The notes beneath the pieces were generated by a model. It worked only from the letters and a program-made list of their open reading frames with translations, was not told the DNA's origin and ran no database searches. DNA of 64,000 bases from positions 1,550,001-1,614,000 of the forward strand of contig NZ_JAGGMZ010000001.1 in the NCBI RefSeq assembly GCF_017875735.1, written 5' to 3'. Position numbers and translations under genes: made by a program. This stretch comes from Arthrobacter sp. CAN_C5 (GTDB lineage Bacteria > Actinomycetota > Actinomycetes > Actinomycetales > Micrococcaceae). This document shows positions 1 through 8,488 of the stretch, one piece after another. Each line of letters opens with the position of its first letter. Within the stretch, counting starts at the first letter, position 1.

Positions 1-523
1 CCTTGGAGCCCAGCCCGGACTCGCGGGTGGTGATGTGCCAGTGCACGACGTAGCGGGAGAACAGGTCAATGATGACCATCAGGTCGTAGTAGACGCCCCG
101 GATGGGGCTGGGGAGTTTGGTGATGTCCCAGGACCAGACGTCGTTGGGTTTCACCGCGACGAGTTCGGGTTTCTTCTTCGCCGGGTGGGTGGCCTGGCGT
201 CGGCGTTCACGCACCTGGCCGTGGCCGCGCAGGATGCGGTACATGCTTGATTCCGAGCACAGGTAGGTGCCCTGGTCCAGCAGGATCGCCTGGGCCGGCG
301 CCTTGTCGGCGAACTCCTCGCTGTTCAACCGGTCCAACACCTGCGCGACCTCTTCATCCGTGAGCTTGTTTACCGGTGCCGGGCGCCGGGGTGTGGGCCC
401 GTGGACCTTCGGGGTCTGGGACCGGTAGTGCGTGGCGGGAGACCGTCCCGTGAGGGCGCAGATTCTCCGCACGGGCAGCAGCCCGGTCAGGGCTGTGAAG
501 GCCTCGTCCACGGCGGCGCTCAC
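1..523 (-). CDS. IS3-family transposase OrfB, DDE integrase domain (partial at window edge)
   Basis: This frame starts with GTG and overlaps the orfA stop by 4 bp (GTGA), which suggests coupled translation or the usual IS3 frameshift fusion. The protein contains an HTH_21-like stretch (KLTDEEVAQVLDRLNSEEF). It is followed by the first catalytic Asp of the DDE core in WSWDITKLP and then YYDLMVIIDLFSRYVV. The remaining catalytic Asp and Glu would lie to the left of position 1. OrfB carries the strand-cutting and joining chemistry of transposition. No stop or frameshift is seen in the visible part, so the element may be active. Confidence 0.85.
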   Translation of the reverse strand, partial: MSAAVDEAFTALTGLLPVRRICALTGRSPATHYRSQTPKVHGPTPRRPAPVNKLTDEEVAQVLDRLNSEEFADKAPAQAILLDQGTYLCSESSMYRILRGHGQVRERRRQATHPAKKKPELVAVKPNDVWSWDITKLPSPIRGVYYDLMVIIDLFSRYVVHWHITTRESGLGSK

Positions 524-948
524 GGCTTCTCGTTGTCCGCCCTCGTGGAGATGTCCTCCAAGAGAGCGTGTAATTTTCCCAGCACCGATAATGCCTCCTC
601 GGTCCGTCCGAGTTTCGCTTCGGCCCGTTCGGCGCGGTCCTTCATGGCCTCAAGCTGGGCTTCGGGGCTGTTCTTCTTCGCCGGTCTGGCGGCGGTGGCG
701 AGGCCGGTGAGGGCGCCGGCGTCGCGTGCCCGGCGCCAGGTGGTGATTTGGGAGGAGAACAGGCCTTCGCGGCGGAGGAATGCGCCCTTGGCTCCGGGGC
801 CGTCGAGGGACTCGTAGGTTTCCAGGATCGAGAGTTTCTCCCCTGGGGTGAAGGAGCGGCGGAGGGGCCTTTCTGCCCTGGGTTTTTCGGGATCGGACAT
901 GGCTCCACCATCGGTGTTGGTGGTGGGGGAAGCAAGTGCGGTGCTCAC
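520..948 (-). CDS. IS3-family transposase OrfA (HTH DNA-binding subunit)
   Basis: A 142-residue protein with the transposase_8 pattern: RRSFTPGEKLSILETYESL, then FSSQITTWRRARDAG as the recognition helix region. A heptad-rich C-terminal segment (AQLEAMKDRAERAEAKLGRT) is the leucine zipper used for dimerisation with OrfB. The longest frame starts with GTG at 948. An internal ATG at 903 (MSDPEKPRAE) is an equally plausible start, with GGTGGAG just upstream. It overlaps orfB by 4 bp. Function is assigned from family features, not from a database match. Confidence 0.8.
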   Translation of the reverse strand: MSTALASPTTNTDGGAMSDPEKPRAERPLRRSFTPGEKLSILETYESLDGPGAKGAFLRREGLFSSQITTWRRARDAGALTGLATAARPAKKNSPEAQLEAMKDRAERAEAKLGRTEEALSVLGKLHALLEDISTRADNEKP

Positions 949-1005
949 AGGGAATCGGTTTCCAAATCTCGCCCTTAAGGAGTCAGTGGGAAAAGTGGCG
1001 GTGTC

Positions 1006-1314
1006 TCACCCAATGCTGACAGACAGGGTACGAGGAGAGTCGTCCATTGTTGCGCTGCCGCTGGCCATGACATCAGCGCCGGTCAACTCTCGTATGGCGG
1101 GCATCACTTCCCCTGAAACCGGGAAGTCGTACTCCACGCGATCAAATTTACGTCCGCAAAGAGTAGACAGTGCTACGGCCATCGTTGTGGTGGTCACAGC
1201 CAGCTGATCAGTGGACTCGAACCATAAATGGTGTTCAGCGTCAGGGGTGGATACGGATACGTCCAGCCGGCGGTCTGAAATTGAGAGGTCGCGAAAAGCG
1301 ATACGAGAAGTCAC
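1006..1314 (-). pseudogene. 5' fragment of a PP-loop ATPase-like gene, cut by the IS3 element
   Basis: The first ~85 residues (MTSRIAFRDLSISDRRLDV ... AIRELTGADV) match the N-terminus of the full-length protein at 2624-3775, including the shared VALSTLCGRK and YDFPVS segments. Both copies start with GTG. Homology stops at about LSVSIG, the position where the intact copy has LSFSGGFDS. The IS therefore seems to have entered at or beside the ATP-binding PP-loop codons, and the TGA stop comes from the element end. The fragment keeps only the N-terminal domain and should lack catalysis. It is in inverted orientation to the intact copy. Confidence 0.75.
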
Positions 1315-1575
1315 TCGACCACAATACGTTGAAAGGGCTGCCGCTTAGATCTACCCGTACTAATCGGAGAATCCGACCTTGCCCTCTTCCCACTGATGAG
1401 TTCTGCCGCATTCCGGGCACTCGGTGGATTCACCGACTGCAATTCGCAGAGGTATCTCATCTTTCCGATCCGCCGCCCGGTGCCGACGCGCACCCTCCGG
1501 AACCTTCCGTAACTCCTTCCCACCGCGTCCCATCGCGAGCCTCCGTAATCGAGGTGTTGCGACGACCAATTGAAT

Positions 1576-2455
1576 TCACCTTGGGCTCCCCGCGTCAGAA
1601 TGATGAATCAGTCCCTTCGCCGATGGCCCGTCGGTGTGTTGACGGCGCAAAAAAGGCATCCGCAGGCAATGTTCCACAAACGCGGGGGCAGTGCCCGGTG
1701 TCTTTTGCGGTGAAGGTGTCCCAGCCGACGATCGCCCGGGAATAAGGGTCGATGACCAGGACCACGTTGACGAACCCGACATAGACCGGAACGGAAGTAA
1801 AGCCAGTGACCCAAACCTGGTTCGGTGCCAGTGCTGTGAAGTCTCGATTCAACAGAAAACACGGCGCGGCGGACTTCCTTGCTGGGGACCGTGGTGCGGG
1901 TCCTGTGGCCTCTGATCAGACCGTTCATGTATTTTTCGCGCATCAGCCGGTCCCCAGTGTGTTCGGAGGCTTCCGGAAACCCGATTCTGCGCAGCCACTG
2001 CGTCATCTTCCGCCGCGCGTAGATGATCTCGGGGCGTGGGCGCCCTTTCGTATCGGGGAGGTTCAAGGCTCGTAGGGCATCGGAAGGGCGGGCGCCTTCA
2101 AGGGTGCGCAACGCTGGCAGGCGTGTCTTCCACACCCGGTAGGTTCGTGCGGCGTCCTGCCTGCCCTGGTCACGCCGGACGGCGCAGATCGACTCGATCC
2201 CATAACCAAGAGCGCACGTTCGGTCGAGGAATCGGCAGATCAGCGGCGGCGAGGGTCGAGTTCCCTCGCGAAGAAAATCGAGGCTTGTTTCAGGATCTCG
2301 TTGGATTCCTTCGAATCCCACACTTCGGCCCTGAGCCACCTAGTTCCCTCTAATTCATCACTGCTCGGCCCGGTCCTCTCGCCGGCATCGATCTGGGCCT
2401 GGACCACCCAGTGCCGCAGCGATTCGGCACAGACACCGTGTTTCGGCACCAAAGC
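1576..2455 (-). pseudogene. decayed IS3-family element (orfA and orfB remnants)
   Basis: On the minus strand, 2240-2452 encodes an orfA remnant (ESLRHWVVQAQIDAGERTG ... NEILKQASIFFARELDP) that lacks its N-terminus. Downstream, orfB homology is spread over three frames. MNGLIRGHRTRTTVP is followed by NRDFTALAPNQVWVTGFTSV, then SRAIVGWDTFTAKDT, then AFVEHCLRMPF, and ends with GLIHHSDAGS. Family members read VWVTDFT, so the first catalytic Asp is replaced by Gly. At least two frameshifts are present, and everything after the second catalytic Asp is missing. The element is clearly non-functional and is a different IS from the one at 1-1008. Confidence 0.8.
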
Positions 2456-2623
2456 CCCTCAAGCGGTATAGACAGAAAGGTATTCGAACAACCGGTTTAC
2501 CGTCGTGCGCACTGCAGGATTACGGACCTCGGGATAACTGCTTGGGCATAATCACTATTTTTCTTACAGAAGATAGCGGCATCCCGGGACCGTTCACCAT
2601 TTGTGGCGGGGTAGGGTGGTTGA

Positions 2624-3775
2624 GTGGCATCGAGCATCAGCTTTCGCGACCTATCCGTGTCTGAGCGCCGGGTCGAGGTGTTGGCGTCAACCGTAGAGGA
2701 TGAATACGATCTGTGGTTCGAGTTCAGTGAAGACATTCGGGTAACAACAACTTCAGTGGCGGTTGCGCTCTCGACTTTATGTGGCAGGAAATATAGCGAA
2801 ATTTATTATGACTTCCCAGTATCTGAGCGGGTTTTTCCTGCGATTCGAGAACTGACGCAAGCGCAAGTCGCGGCACGCGCAGCCACGGAGGAAATCCAAT
2901 TCCATAGGGCCGGGTCTTTGCTCAGTTTCAGTGGTGGATTTGACTCGCTCGCAGCGAAAATGTTGATGCCAGAGGATGTAAAGCTTGTTTCCATGGACTT
3001 TGGTGGCAGGTTCGCGAGGGAACGCGAATCCTTCGAACGCTGGGACACCCTCCGAGTTTCAACGAACCTAGCTGACACCCCGCTAAGACAAAACTCTTGG
3101 TCATTCATGGGCATTGGCGCGATCCTTGCAGGCAACCACTATAAAGCCAAGTACCACACTTTCGGCGGGATACTCGAAGCTAGCCCCGACAACATGAGGA
3201 CTGCCCCGGTTGCCGCAAGGAACAACACATTCCCTCCATTCAAGGCAGCGGGATACATCAACGCGCCATACGTTTTGGGTTTGACTGAAATAGGGACCTT
3301 AGCCGTGATGCTGCGCACCGAACCTAATCTCGTCGCAAATTCTTTGCTATCGGTGGCGAGCCCAGGCGAGGAAAAACTCTATCGCAAATCGATTCTTGCT
3401 AGTGTCACAGCGGGGCGGTTGGGGGTGGCTGTTGGCCTACCGGACATTCCGGCCCCAGCACAACCACACTATCGGTTTGGGAAGATTTTTGCTCTCGACC
3501 TGTTATCGCTTTACGTCCTAAAACATGCAGGCAGCGAAGTCGCAGGAAGCCTTGTATCGGGTATCCCGAATAAGGCTAACCTTCTTGTCGACAGGCTCGA
3601 CCTGACCTTCTTTGAGAGGGCAAACGACACTCTGTACGCTAACTTCCCAGCAAAGCTGATGGGCGGGCTAGCCAGGAAGCTAGTGGAAGGTGGTGTGTGC
3701 TTCTACAGCAAAGGGGATTGGGAGGAGTTCGCCCAAGTGAGGTCGTTTCTCGGCCAATACCACCCGGTGGTCTAG
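2624..3775 (+). CDS. uncharacterised PP-loop ATP-pyrophosphatase-like protein
   Basis: A 383-residue protein with GTG start (MASSISFRDLSVSERR). Near residues 105-112 it has SFSGGFDSLA, a good match to the SGGxDS PP-loop that binds ATP in QueC, TilS and asparagine-synthetase-like enzymes that adenylate their substrate. The ~100-residue N-terminal part is shared with the truncated paralogue at 1006-1314. No zinc-binding Cys cluster like QueC and no tRNA-binding extension like TilS is visible, so a standard tRNA role is unlikely. AT content is higher than in the core genes, and IS remnants flank it on both sides. In such settings PP-loop proteins are often found with surface polysaccharide genes, and wecB lies 3.3 kb downstream. 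The substrate is unknown. Confidence 0.7.
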   Translation: MASSISFRDLSVSERRVEVLASTVEDEYDLWFEFSEDIRVTTTSVAVALSTLCGRKYSEIYYDFPVSERVFPAIRELTQAQVAARAATEEIQFHRAGSLLSFSGGFDSLAAKMLMPEDVKLVSMDFGGRFARERESFERWDTLRVSTNLADTPLRQNSWSFMGIGAILAGNHYKAKYHTFGGILEASPDNMRTAPVAARNNTFPPFKAAGYINAPYVLGLTEIGTLAVMLRTEPNLVANSLLSVASPGEEKLYRKSILASVTAGRLGVAVGLPDIPAPAQPHYRFGKIFALDLLSLYVLKHAGSEVAGSLVSGIPNKANLLVDRLDLTFFERANDTLYANFPAKLMGGLARKLVEGGVCFYSKGDWEEFAQVRSFLGQYHPVV

Positions 3776-3908
3776 CCAGACATTTAGGTTCAACTCTGAC
3801 CTATGCCCATGGGCTTGCCCCGGGGGTTTGGTCGCCTTCCGGACGTGCCCCAAAGTTTGGTTGCCCACTATTGTCTGAGGATTGGGCTTCTGTTGAGAGG
3901 TTTCACCT

Positions 3909-4560
3909 GTGTTACGTTCCTTTCCTGCCGAGTTCCGAAGGAGAGCTGTCGCGCTCGTCCGGGCCGGTTAACGGATCACAACAGCTGCGGTCGAACTCGG
4001 CGTAAGCGCGGCGGCGATTCATAACTGCGTTCGCCTGGATCAGATAGACCGAGGTGAACATCCCAGCATCACGACGCCGAATAGCGGTGAGATGGCGAAG
4101 GCGAAGAAGAAGATTCGGCTACTTGAGGGAGAGGTGGCGGTCATGAGGAAAGCATCGAGAAGGCAAGGTGTTCTGCTGCGCTGTCATGGACACCTATTCC
4201 GGGAAGACCGTCGGCTGGACAACCGATAGCGCCCAAGATACCAACCTTGTTATCAACACGCTCGACATACCCATCAGAATCAGGAAGCCGGAGACCGGCG
4301 GCATTGTTCATGCCGACCATGGCACCCAGTTCACCTCGTGGGCCTTCACGGACAAAATACGAGCCTCCGGGCTGATACCATCGCTCGGGACAGTCGGCGA
4401 CTGCTACAACAACTCGATGATCGAATCGTTCTGGTCGAGCATGCAAATAGAGCTGTTCAAAGGGAAGAAGCGGCGCACCAAGGCAGATCTTGCGAATGCA
4501 ATGTTTGAGTAAATTGACATTTTCTACGAGCGGCCGCGGTGCCATTCCCTTAGAAGCTGT
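3909..4560 (+). pseudogene. internally deleted IS3-family element
   Basis: From 3909 (GTG) the reading LRSFPAEFRRRAVALVRAG, an in-frame stop, then ITTAAVELGVSAAAIHN is an orfA HTH. It continues to EMAKAKKKIRLLEGEVAVMRKAS. Around 4150 it jumps, by internal deletion and frame change, into the C-terminal half of orfB (AVMDTYSGKTVGW ... GIVHADHGTQFTSWAF ... MIESFWSSMQIELF). The second Asp and the Glu of the DDE triad remain, but the region with the first Asp is gone. A stop at 4510 interrupts the usual FEYIE motif, and homology continues to about 4550 (FYERPRCHS). Non-functional. Confidence 0.8.
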
Positions 4561-4674
4561 TAAGTGCCTTTTGCCAATCCATGGGTGGTAGGCTGTACTT
4601 GCCCGACTTTAATTACAGTCTTTGTTTGTCACGAGACCTTGTTTCAAAACGGCCCTGTCGGACTGGGTTGAATA

Positions 4675-5838
4675 ATGGCAAGTCGCATTAGAGAATGGTG
4701 TCGAATGAAAATTGAACCAGAGGGCTCGCCTTCTATTTTGAATGAAAGTACTACGGCGGGAAACAACTTTTCTGCCCTCTGGCGTATGAAGCCTTTTTTT
4801 GACGAGCTTTTAGTGCAATCCAAAACTGAAAATGGCTTAGCAATTTTTGATCCGGAGCTTGGGGCGCTCGCCAGTTGTTGTTCCCAGAGCCAAATAGCGC
4901 ATTTTTATGCTTTACATGGAACAGTATCGGGCCTAAACAATAAAAAAATAGCGGACGCACTAGCGACAGATATAAGATCTCGGCAAAACATCAACGGATC
5001 ATTCGGCGGACCCTATAACGTGCCCATCGGAGAAGAGCCTATTGAGGATATTGCTGAAATAGGAGCTGCTGCGGACGCCTTGTATCGCGTATATGATGCC
5101 TCTGGGTCACCTGACGCAAAACACGTTTTGTTATCTGCGGCCGAATACGTTCTCACGCGGATATCGGCCGAGAACCCTGGGGCTGTATATAAAAATGCCT
5201 CGACAACTCAATTCGACGTTTTGAACGGAAATGCCTACGCTGCGATTGTATTAGCACGTGCTTATCAGGTGACTTCTGACGAGAAATACAGAATACAAGT
5301 TGTGCTTATTCTGGAACACCTCATATACAGGTTCGGCGCGCATGAAGCTGGTTGGTGGGCCTACCGTGAGGATTGGAATGGTTCGCTTGAACTAGGCTTC
5401 AGCGTCGCCTATCAGGCAACTATAGTGGGCTGGGGTTCATTCGTATCAGAAATATTGGACCCAGATCTTCATGACCGATGGGTAGAGGTATTGGGTGAAG
5501 CGGCCGAGTTAATTGCTCGCGAGGTCCTTTCTGGCCAAACTGATCTGAACGAATCTCCAACTTGGTCGCGAGACTGGGGAAACGTATGGGAAATCTATCT
5601 GGCGCTGTGGCGTTTCCGAGCGAAGCCTTCAGCGCTTGCAATTTTCGACAGGCAATGGAAAACGTTTGAATCCAATATTTCCACCAAAGGAATGGCTTTT
5701 TTCCAATCCAATTCTCCAAACCGTGAAAACCGCTCCATCACGAATTCTCAACTTCGTAAAGCGGCTAACTTTGCTGGCATTTCTTCAAGCATCATACAGG
5801 GCTCGTCGTTGAATTTCTTGCTGCCACTGGGCAGGTAG
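4675..5838 (+). CDS. hypothetical protein with alpha/alpha-toroid-like sequence
   Basis: A 387-residue soluble protein without signal peptide. It starts at ATG 4675, or at ATG 4705 (MKIEPEGSPS). The regular alternation of amphipathic helices with aromatic Gly-rich turns resembles the (alpha/alpha) toroids of uronate C5-epimerases, terpenoid cyclases and unsaturated-glucuronyl hydrolases. Examples are FDVLNGNAYAAIVLARAYQ, HEAGWWAYREDWNGSLEL and SPTWSRDWGNVWEIYLALW. No catalytic motif can be named with certainty. It is clearly AT-richer than the core genes, lies between IS remnants and has no operon partner. A carbohydrate-related role in a damaged surface-polysaccharide locus is an inference only. 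Confidence 0.6.
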   Translation: MASRIREWCRMKIEPEGSPSILNESTTAGNNFSALWRMKPFFDELLVQSKTENGLAIFDPELGALASCCSQSQIAHFYALHGTVSGLNNKKIADALATDIRSRQNINGSFGGPYNVPIGEEPIEDIAEIGAAADALYRVYDASGSPDAKHVLLSAAEYVLTRISAENPGAVYKNASTTQFDVLNGNAYAAIVLARAYQVTSDEKYRIQVVLILEHLIYRFGAHEAGWWAYREDWNGSLELGFSVAYQATIVGWGSFVSEILDPDLHDRWVEVLGEAAELIAREVLSGQTDLNESPTWSRDWGNVWEIYLALWRFRAKPSALAIFDRQWKTFESNISTKGMAFFQSNSPNRENRSITNSQLRKAANFAGISSSIIQGSSLNFLLPLGR

Positions 5839-6080
5839 GTAAATAGGACCCCGTTCGACTTCAACTCAAAGCCAAGATTACATTTTGCACAATAGTTGTT
5901 CGGTCGTGACGCTGGAAGCGGAGGATCGAATTATTTTTAGATTCGTTACTAGGAATATTAACCGCCGGCAGAATGAAAGTCCGCGTCTGTGAACACTCTC
6001 CGTGCTTGTGTCGCCAAGTAGGAGCTGGGTGTTTATGACGTTTTAGCATCTGATAGTGGGTGCAGAAGAAGACTCACCGA

Positions 6081-6238
6081 ATGACGCGGAGACATACCCC
6101 TGATCAGGTCATCCCGAAGGTTTGTGATGGTCAAAAGATGCTCAGCGGTGGACAGCTGATGATCGCGAGGTCATCAAGGAACTGCCGGTCACCGAGGGGG
6201 CGTGGTGCCGTTGGAAGAGTCAGTACGGTTCCGAGTGA
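6081..6238 (+). pseudogene. IS3-family orfA remnant
   Basis: The ATG at 6081 opens MTRRHTPDQVIPKVCDGQKM, the start of the transposase_8 type with consensus RRHTPEQ. After a frameshift near 6155 the homology continues as DDREVIKELPVTEGAWCRWK and SQYGSE, then a stop at 6236. No orfB follows on this strand. The fragment is too short and disrupted to be functional. Confidence 0.65.
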
Positions 6239-6274
6239 GCGGCTTTGGGCTTAATAGTGGCCCGCGGTTTCGAT

Positions 6275-6438
6275 TTAGCCCAGCTGGGTGATGTTGGTTC
6301 TGCCAGCATAGAACGCCTGCTCGAATTCTGAGGGTGGAATGTCGCCGAGGTAGCCGAGCAGTCGTTCGTCGTTCTGCCAGTGAAACCGTCCAAGGGTCGC
6401 TAGTTCGAGGTCCTCCACCGTTTTCCACGTACCGGGTC
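6275..6438 (-). pseudogene. IS3-family orfB C-terminal remnant
   Basis: The minus-strand reading WKTVEDLELATLGRFHWQND, then ERLLGYLGDIPPSEFEQAF, matches the C-terminal signature of IS3-type integrases (WxNxERLHxxLGxxPPxEFE). It ends at TAA 6275-6277. The catalytic core is absent. It faces the orfA remnant at 6081-6238, so the two come from different insertion events. Confidence 0.65.
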
Positions 6439-6509
6439 GCGTTTCGGAGCTCCGGACGAGTTCTGTCTTTGATCAGTTGTTCATGGTCTCGTCCAGCGCG
6501 TCGATGATC

Positions 6510-6675
6510 CTATATTTTTCGACTCCTGATTTCGCCGATTTTCTGGTTCGCTTTGATGAAGTGGTCCACCTCGCGGATGACGTAGCGCTTGAGGCAGCGG
6601 ATGATGTCGCGTTTGATCCGACCAGGGATATTGTGGAGAACTACCTTTTCAAGGATTACATCATTCCGCAGATAG
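6510..6675 (-). pseudogene. transposase C-terminal remnant, possibly IS110-type
   Basis: The minus strand reads EKVVLHNIPGRIKRDIIRCL, then KRYVIREVDHFIKANQKIG, ending at a stop near 6510. The stretch IIRCLKRYVxREV is like the C-terminus of IS110-family transposases as I remember them. Nothing upstream is recognisable. Family assignment is tentative, but decayed transposase is the best reading. Confidence 0.4.
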
Positions 6676-7123
6676 TCCTCGAATCGCCGCGCAGCCTGTC
6701 ACCAAAGGACGGGGTATTTAAAGGTCCGGATCATGATCCACTAAGGGATCGGAGTGTGCGTTGAGCAGCCTACTCTGCACCAGCTCGACTGAACGGGTGA
6801 TATATCGGCCTTTCCCGGAGACGAGCACTCCTAATCGTTCGTCAGTCAGATCTCATAGTGGAACGTCGAAGTCTGATCCAGTTTCGGTAAGCCTGGATTG
6901 AAGGTCGCTTTCCAGGAGGCCTCGGAGATTACCAAGCTGGAATGGGCTTGCTAGCGCGCTGCCCAAAGAGTAAAAATGGACGGCTTGGCGAAACGCGCTG
7001 ACCAGAAACTGGCGGGAAATATAGTACACCAGTTAGTTTCTATGACGGGTCAATGTAACCGTAGGTGTCGCTCCAACGGAGTTCCTGTAAATGTAGAAGT
7101 TGGCCTTCAGCCTCTTTTTAGTG
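6676..7123. other. non-coding stretch, no feature recognised
   Basis: About 450 bp with stops in all frames, no convincing ribosome-binding site and no recognisable homology on either strand. It lies between transposase debris and the 3' end of wecB and is best read as decayed accessory DNA. Confidence 0.5.
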
Positions 7124-8275
7124 TCAGGCTGAGTGCTCTACAAAGTCCGGTGTCCGGGAGCCTATTCCCAGCAGTTCCGCGATTGCGGCAACCGAGCGGG
7201 AAGCGGCGAGGCCATCTCCGTAGGGGTTGACAGCGTTCGCCATCGCACTGAAGCTGTCTGCGTCATTGAGAAGCTGATCAACCTCAGCAACGATTCTCTC
7301 CTCGTCGGTCCCAATAAGTTTGACGGTACCCGCGCCAACGGCCTCGGGCCGTTCGGTGTTGTCACGCATCACAAGGACGGGCTTGCCAAGGCTCGGTGCT
7401 TCTTCCTGGACTCCGCCAGAGTCTGTCAGCACAATATGCGCGAGCGAGAGGAGACGGGTGAATTCGCCGTACGCCAGAGGCTCTGTCACGAGGACATTTG
7501 ACCGTCCCTCCAGTGCGGGCAGGACAGCTTCACGGACGGCAGGGTTCTTGTGCACAGGCAAGACGATCACTAGATCGGATTCTGCATCCGCGATCCGAGC
7601 GATCGCACGCCCGATTCCGCGCATACCGTCTCCCTGGTTTTCACGCCGGTGTGTTGTCACGAGGAGGATTTTTCGTCCGGAACGTGCGAGAACTTCCAAC
7701 TGAGGATCGTTGAACGGCACCTGCTTTTTCACTGTCTCCAGAAGGGCATCGATCACGGTGTTTCCGGTCACCACGATGGACGTTGGAGGGACATTCTCAG
7801 CGAGCAGGTTGTCCCGGCTGGTAGTCGTCGGGGCCAGATGGAGGCTGGCGATCTGGGAGGTGATCTTTCGGTTTGCCTCCTCCGGGAAAGGGGAGAACAG
7901 GTCGCCGGAACGAAGGCCGGCCTCCACGTGGACCACGGGAATACCGTGGTAGAAGGCGGCGATTGCGGCGGCGGTTGACGTGGTTGTGTCTCCCTGGACA
8001 ATGACGGCGTCGGGCCTGGACCGCTCAAACAGGCTGTCCAGGCCGTCGATGGTCTTGGTCATGATCGAGGCGAGGGTTTGCCGCTGCTGCAGAATATTCA
8101 GGTCGAAATCAGGAACAATACCGAACAGGTCGTTTACCTGATCGAGCATGGCGCGGTGCTGCCCGGTGACGGTGACGATGCACTCAAATCCTTCGGCGTC
8201 CTTCAACGCCGCAACAATCGGGGCCATCTTGATAGCTTCGGGTCGGGTTCCATAGATCGGCATGATGACAGGCAA
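7124..8275 (-). CDS. wecB: UDP-N-acetylglucosamine 2-epimerase (non-hydrolysing)
   Basis: This cytosolic enzyme interconverts UDP-GlcNAc and UDP-ManNAc and supplies ManNAc units for surface polymers. The 383 residues have normal family length and motifs: GTRPEAIKMAP at the N-terminus, VQGDTTTSTAAAIAAF, HVEAGLRSGD, TTHRRENQGDGM, LPVHKNP and LTDSGGVQEEAPSLGKPVLV. The TTG start at 8275 is chosen because GAGGA lies 5 bp upstream; the ATG at 8263 is too far from any Shine-Dalgarno. It stands alone and is divergent from the DAK2 gene. No wecC-type dehydrogenase is in view, so the pathway partners are elsewhere or lost with the IS-rich region. Confidence 0.92.
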   Translation of the reverse strand: MPVIMPIYGTRPEAIKMAPIVAALKDAEGFECIVTVTGQHRAMLDQVNDLFGIVPDFDLNILQQRQTLASIMTKTIDGLDSLFERSRPDAVIVQGDTTTSTAAAIAAFYHGIPVVHVEAGLRSGDLFSPFPEEANRKITSQIASLHLAPTTTSRDNLLAENVPPTSIVVTGNTVIDALLETVKKQVPFNDPQLEVLARSGRKILLVTTHRRENQGDGMRGIGRAIARIADAESDLVIVLPVHKNPAVREAVLPALEGRSNVLVTEPLAYGEFTRLLSLAHIVLTDSGGVQEEAPSLGKPVLVMRDNTERPEAVGAGTVKLIGTDEERIVAEVDQLLNDADSFSAMANAVNPYGDGLAASRSVAAIAELLGIGSRTPDFVEHSA

Positions 8276-8488
8276 GAGTATCCTCAGGTTCGATGGGGTC
8301 GTGTTCTGCGTTACAGCCTACTGCAGCGGCGCGATGTTCCCCTTAGGTGTTACCGCCGAAGCTGCGGTGAGGGCAGTCAGACTGCGAGCACGCCATCAAC
8401 ACCCCCATTCGCTCTCACCCTGTAGACCTCACTGCGGTAGGCTCGGTATGTGCCGGATTGCCCGGAGTGACCGCAGCGCCGCAGTCAC

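Larger units (their letters stand above)
1..1008 (-). mobile_element. IS3-family insertion sequence, left part outside the window
   Basis: The element has the two overlapping frames (orfA, orfB) typical of IS3, both on the minus strand and both open as far as the window shows them. The outer end nearest the orfA start probably lies at about 1008. There the reading frame of the interrupted PP-loop gene stops making sense, and minus-strand sequence beginning TGAGACACCGCCAC starts. The other terminus is outside the window, so terminal repeats and target duplication cannot be checked. The exact end could differ by several bases. Confidence 0.75.
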
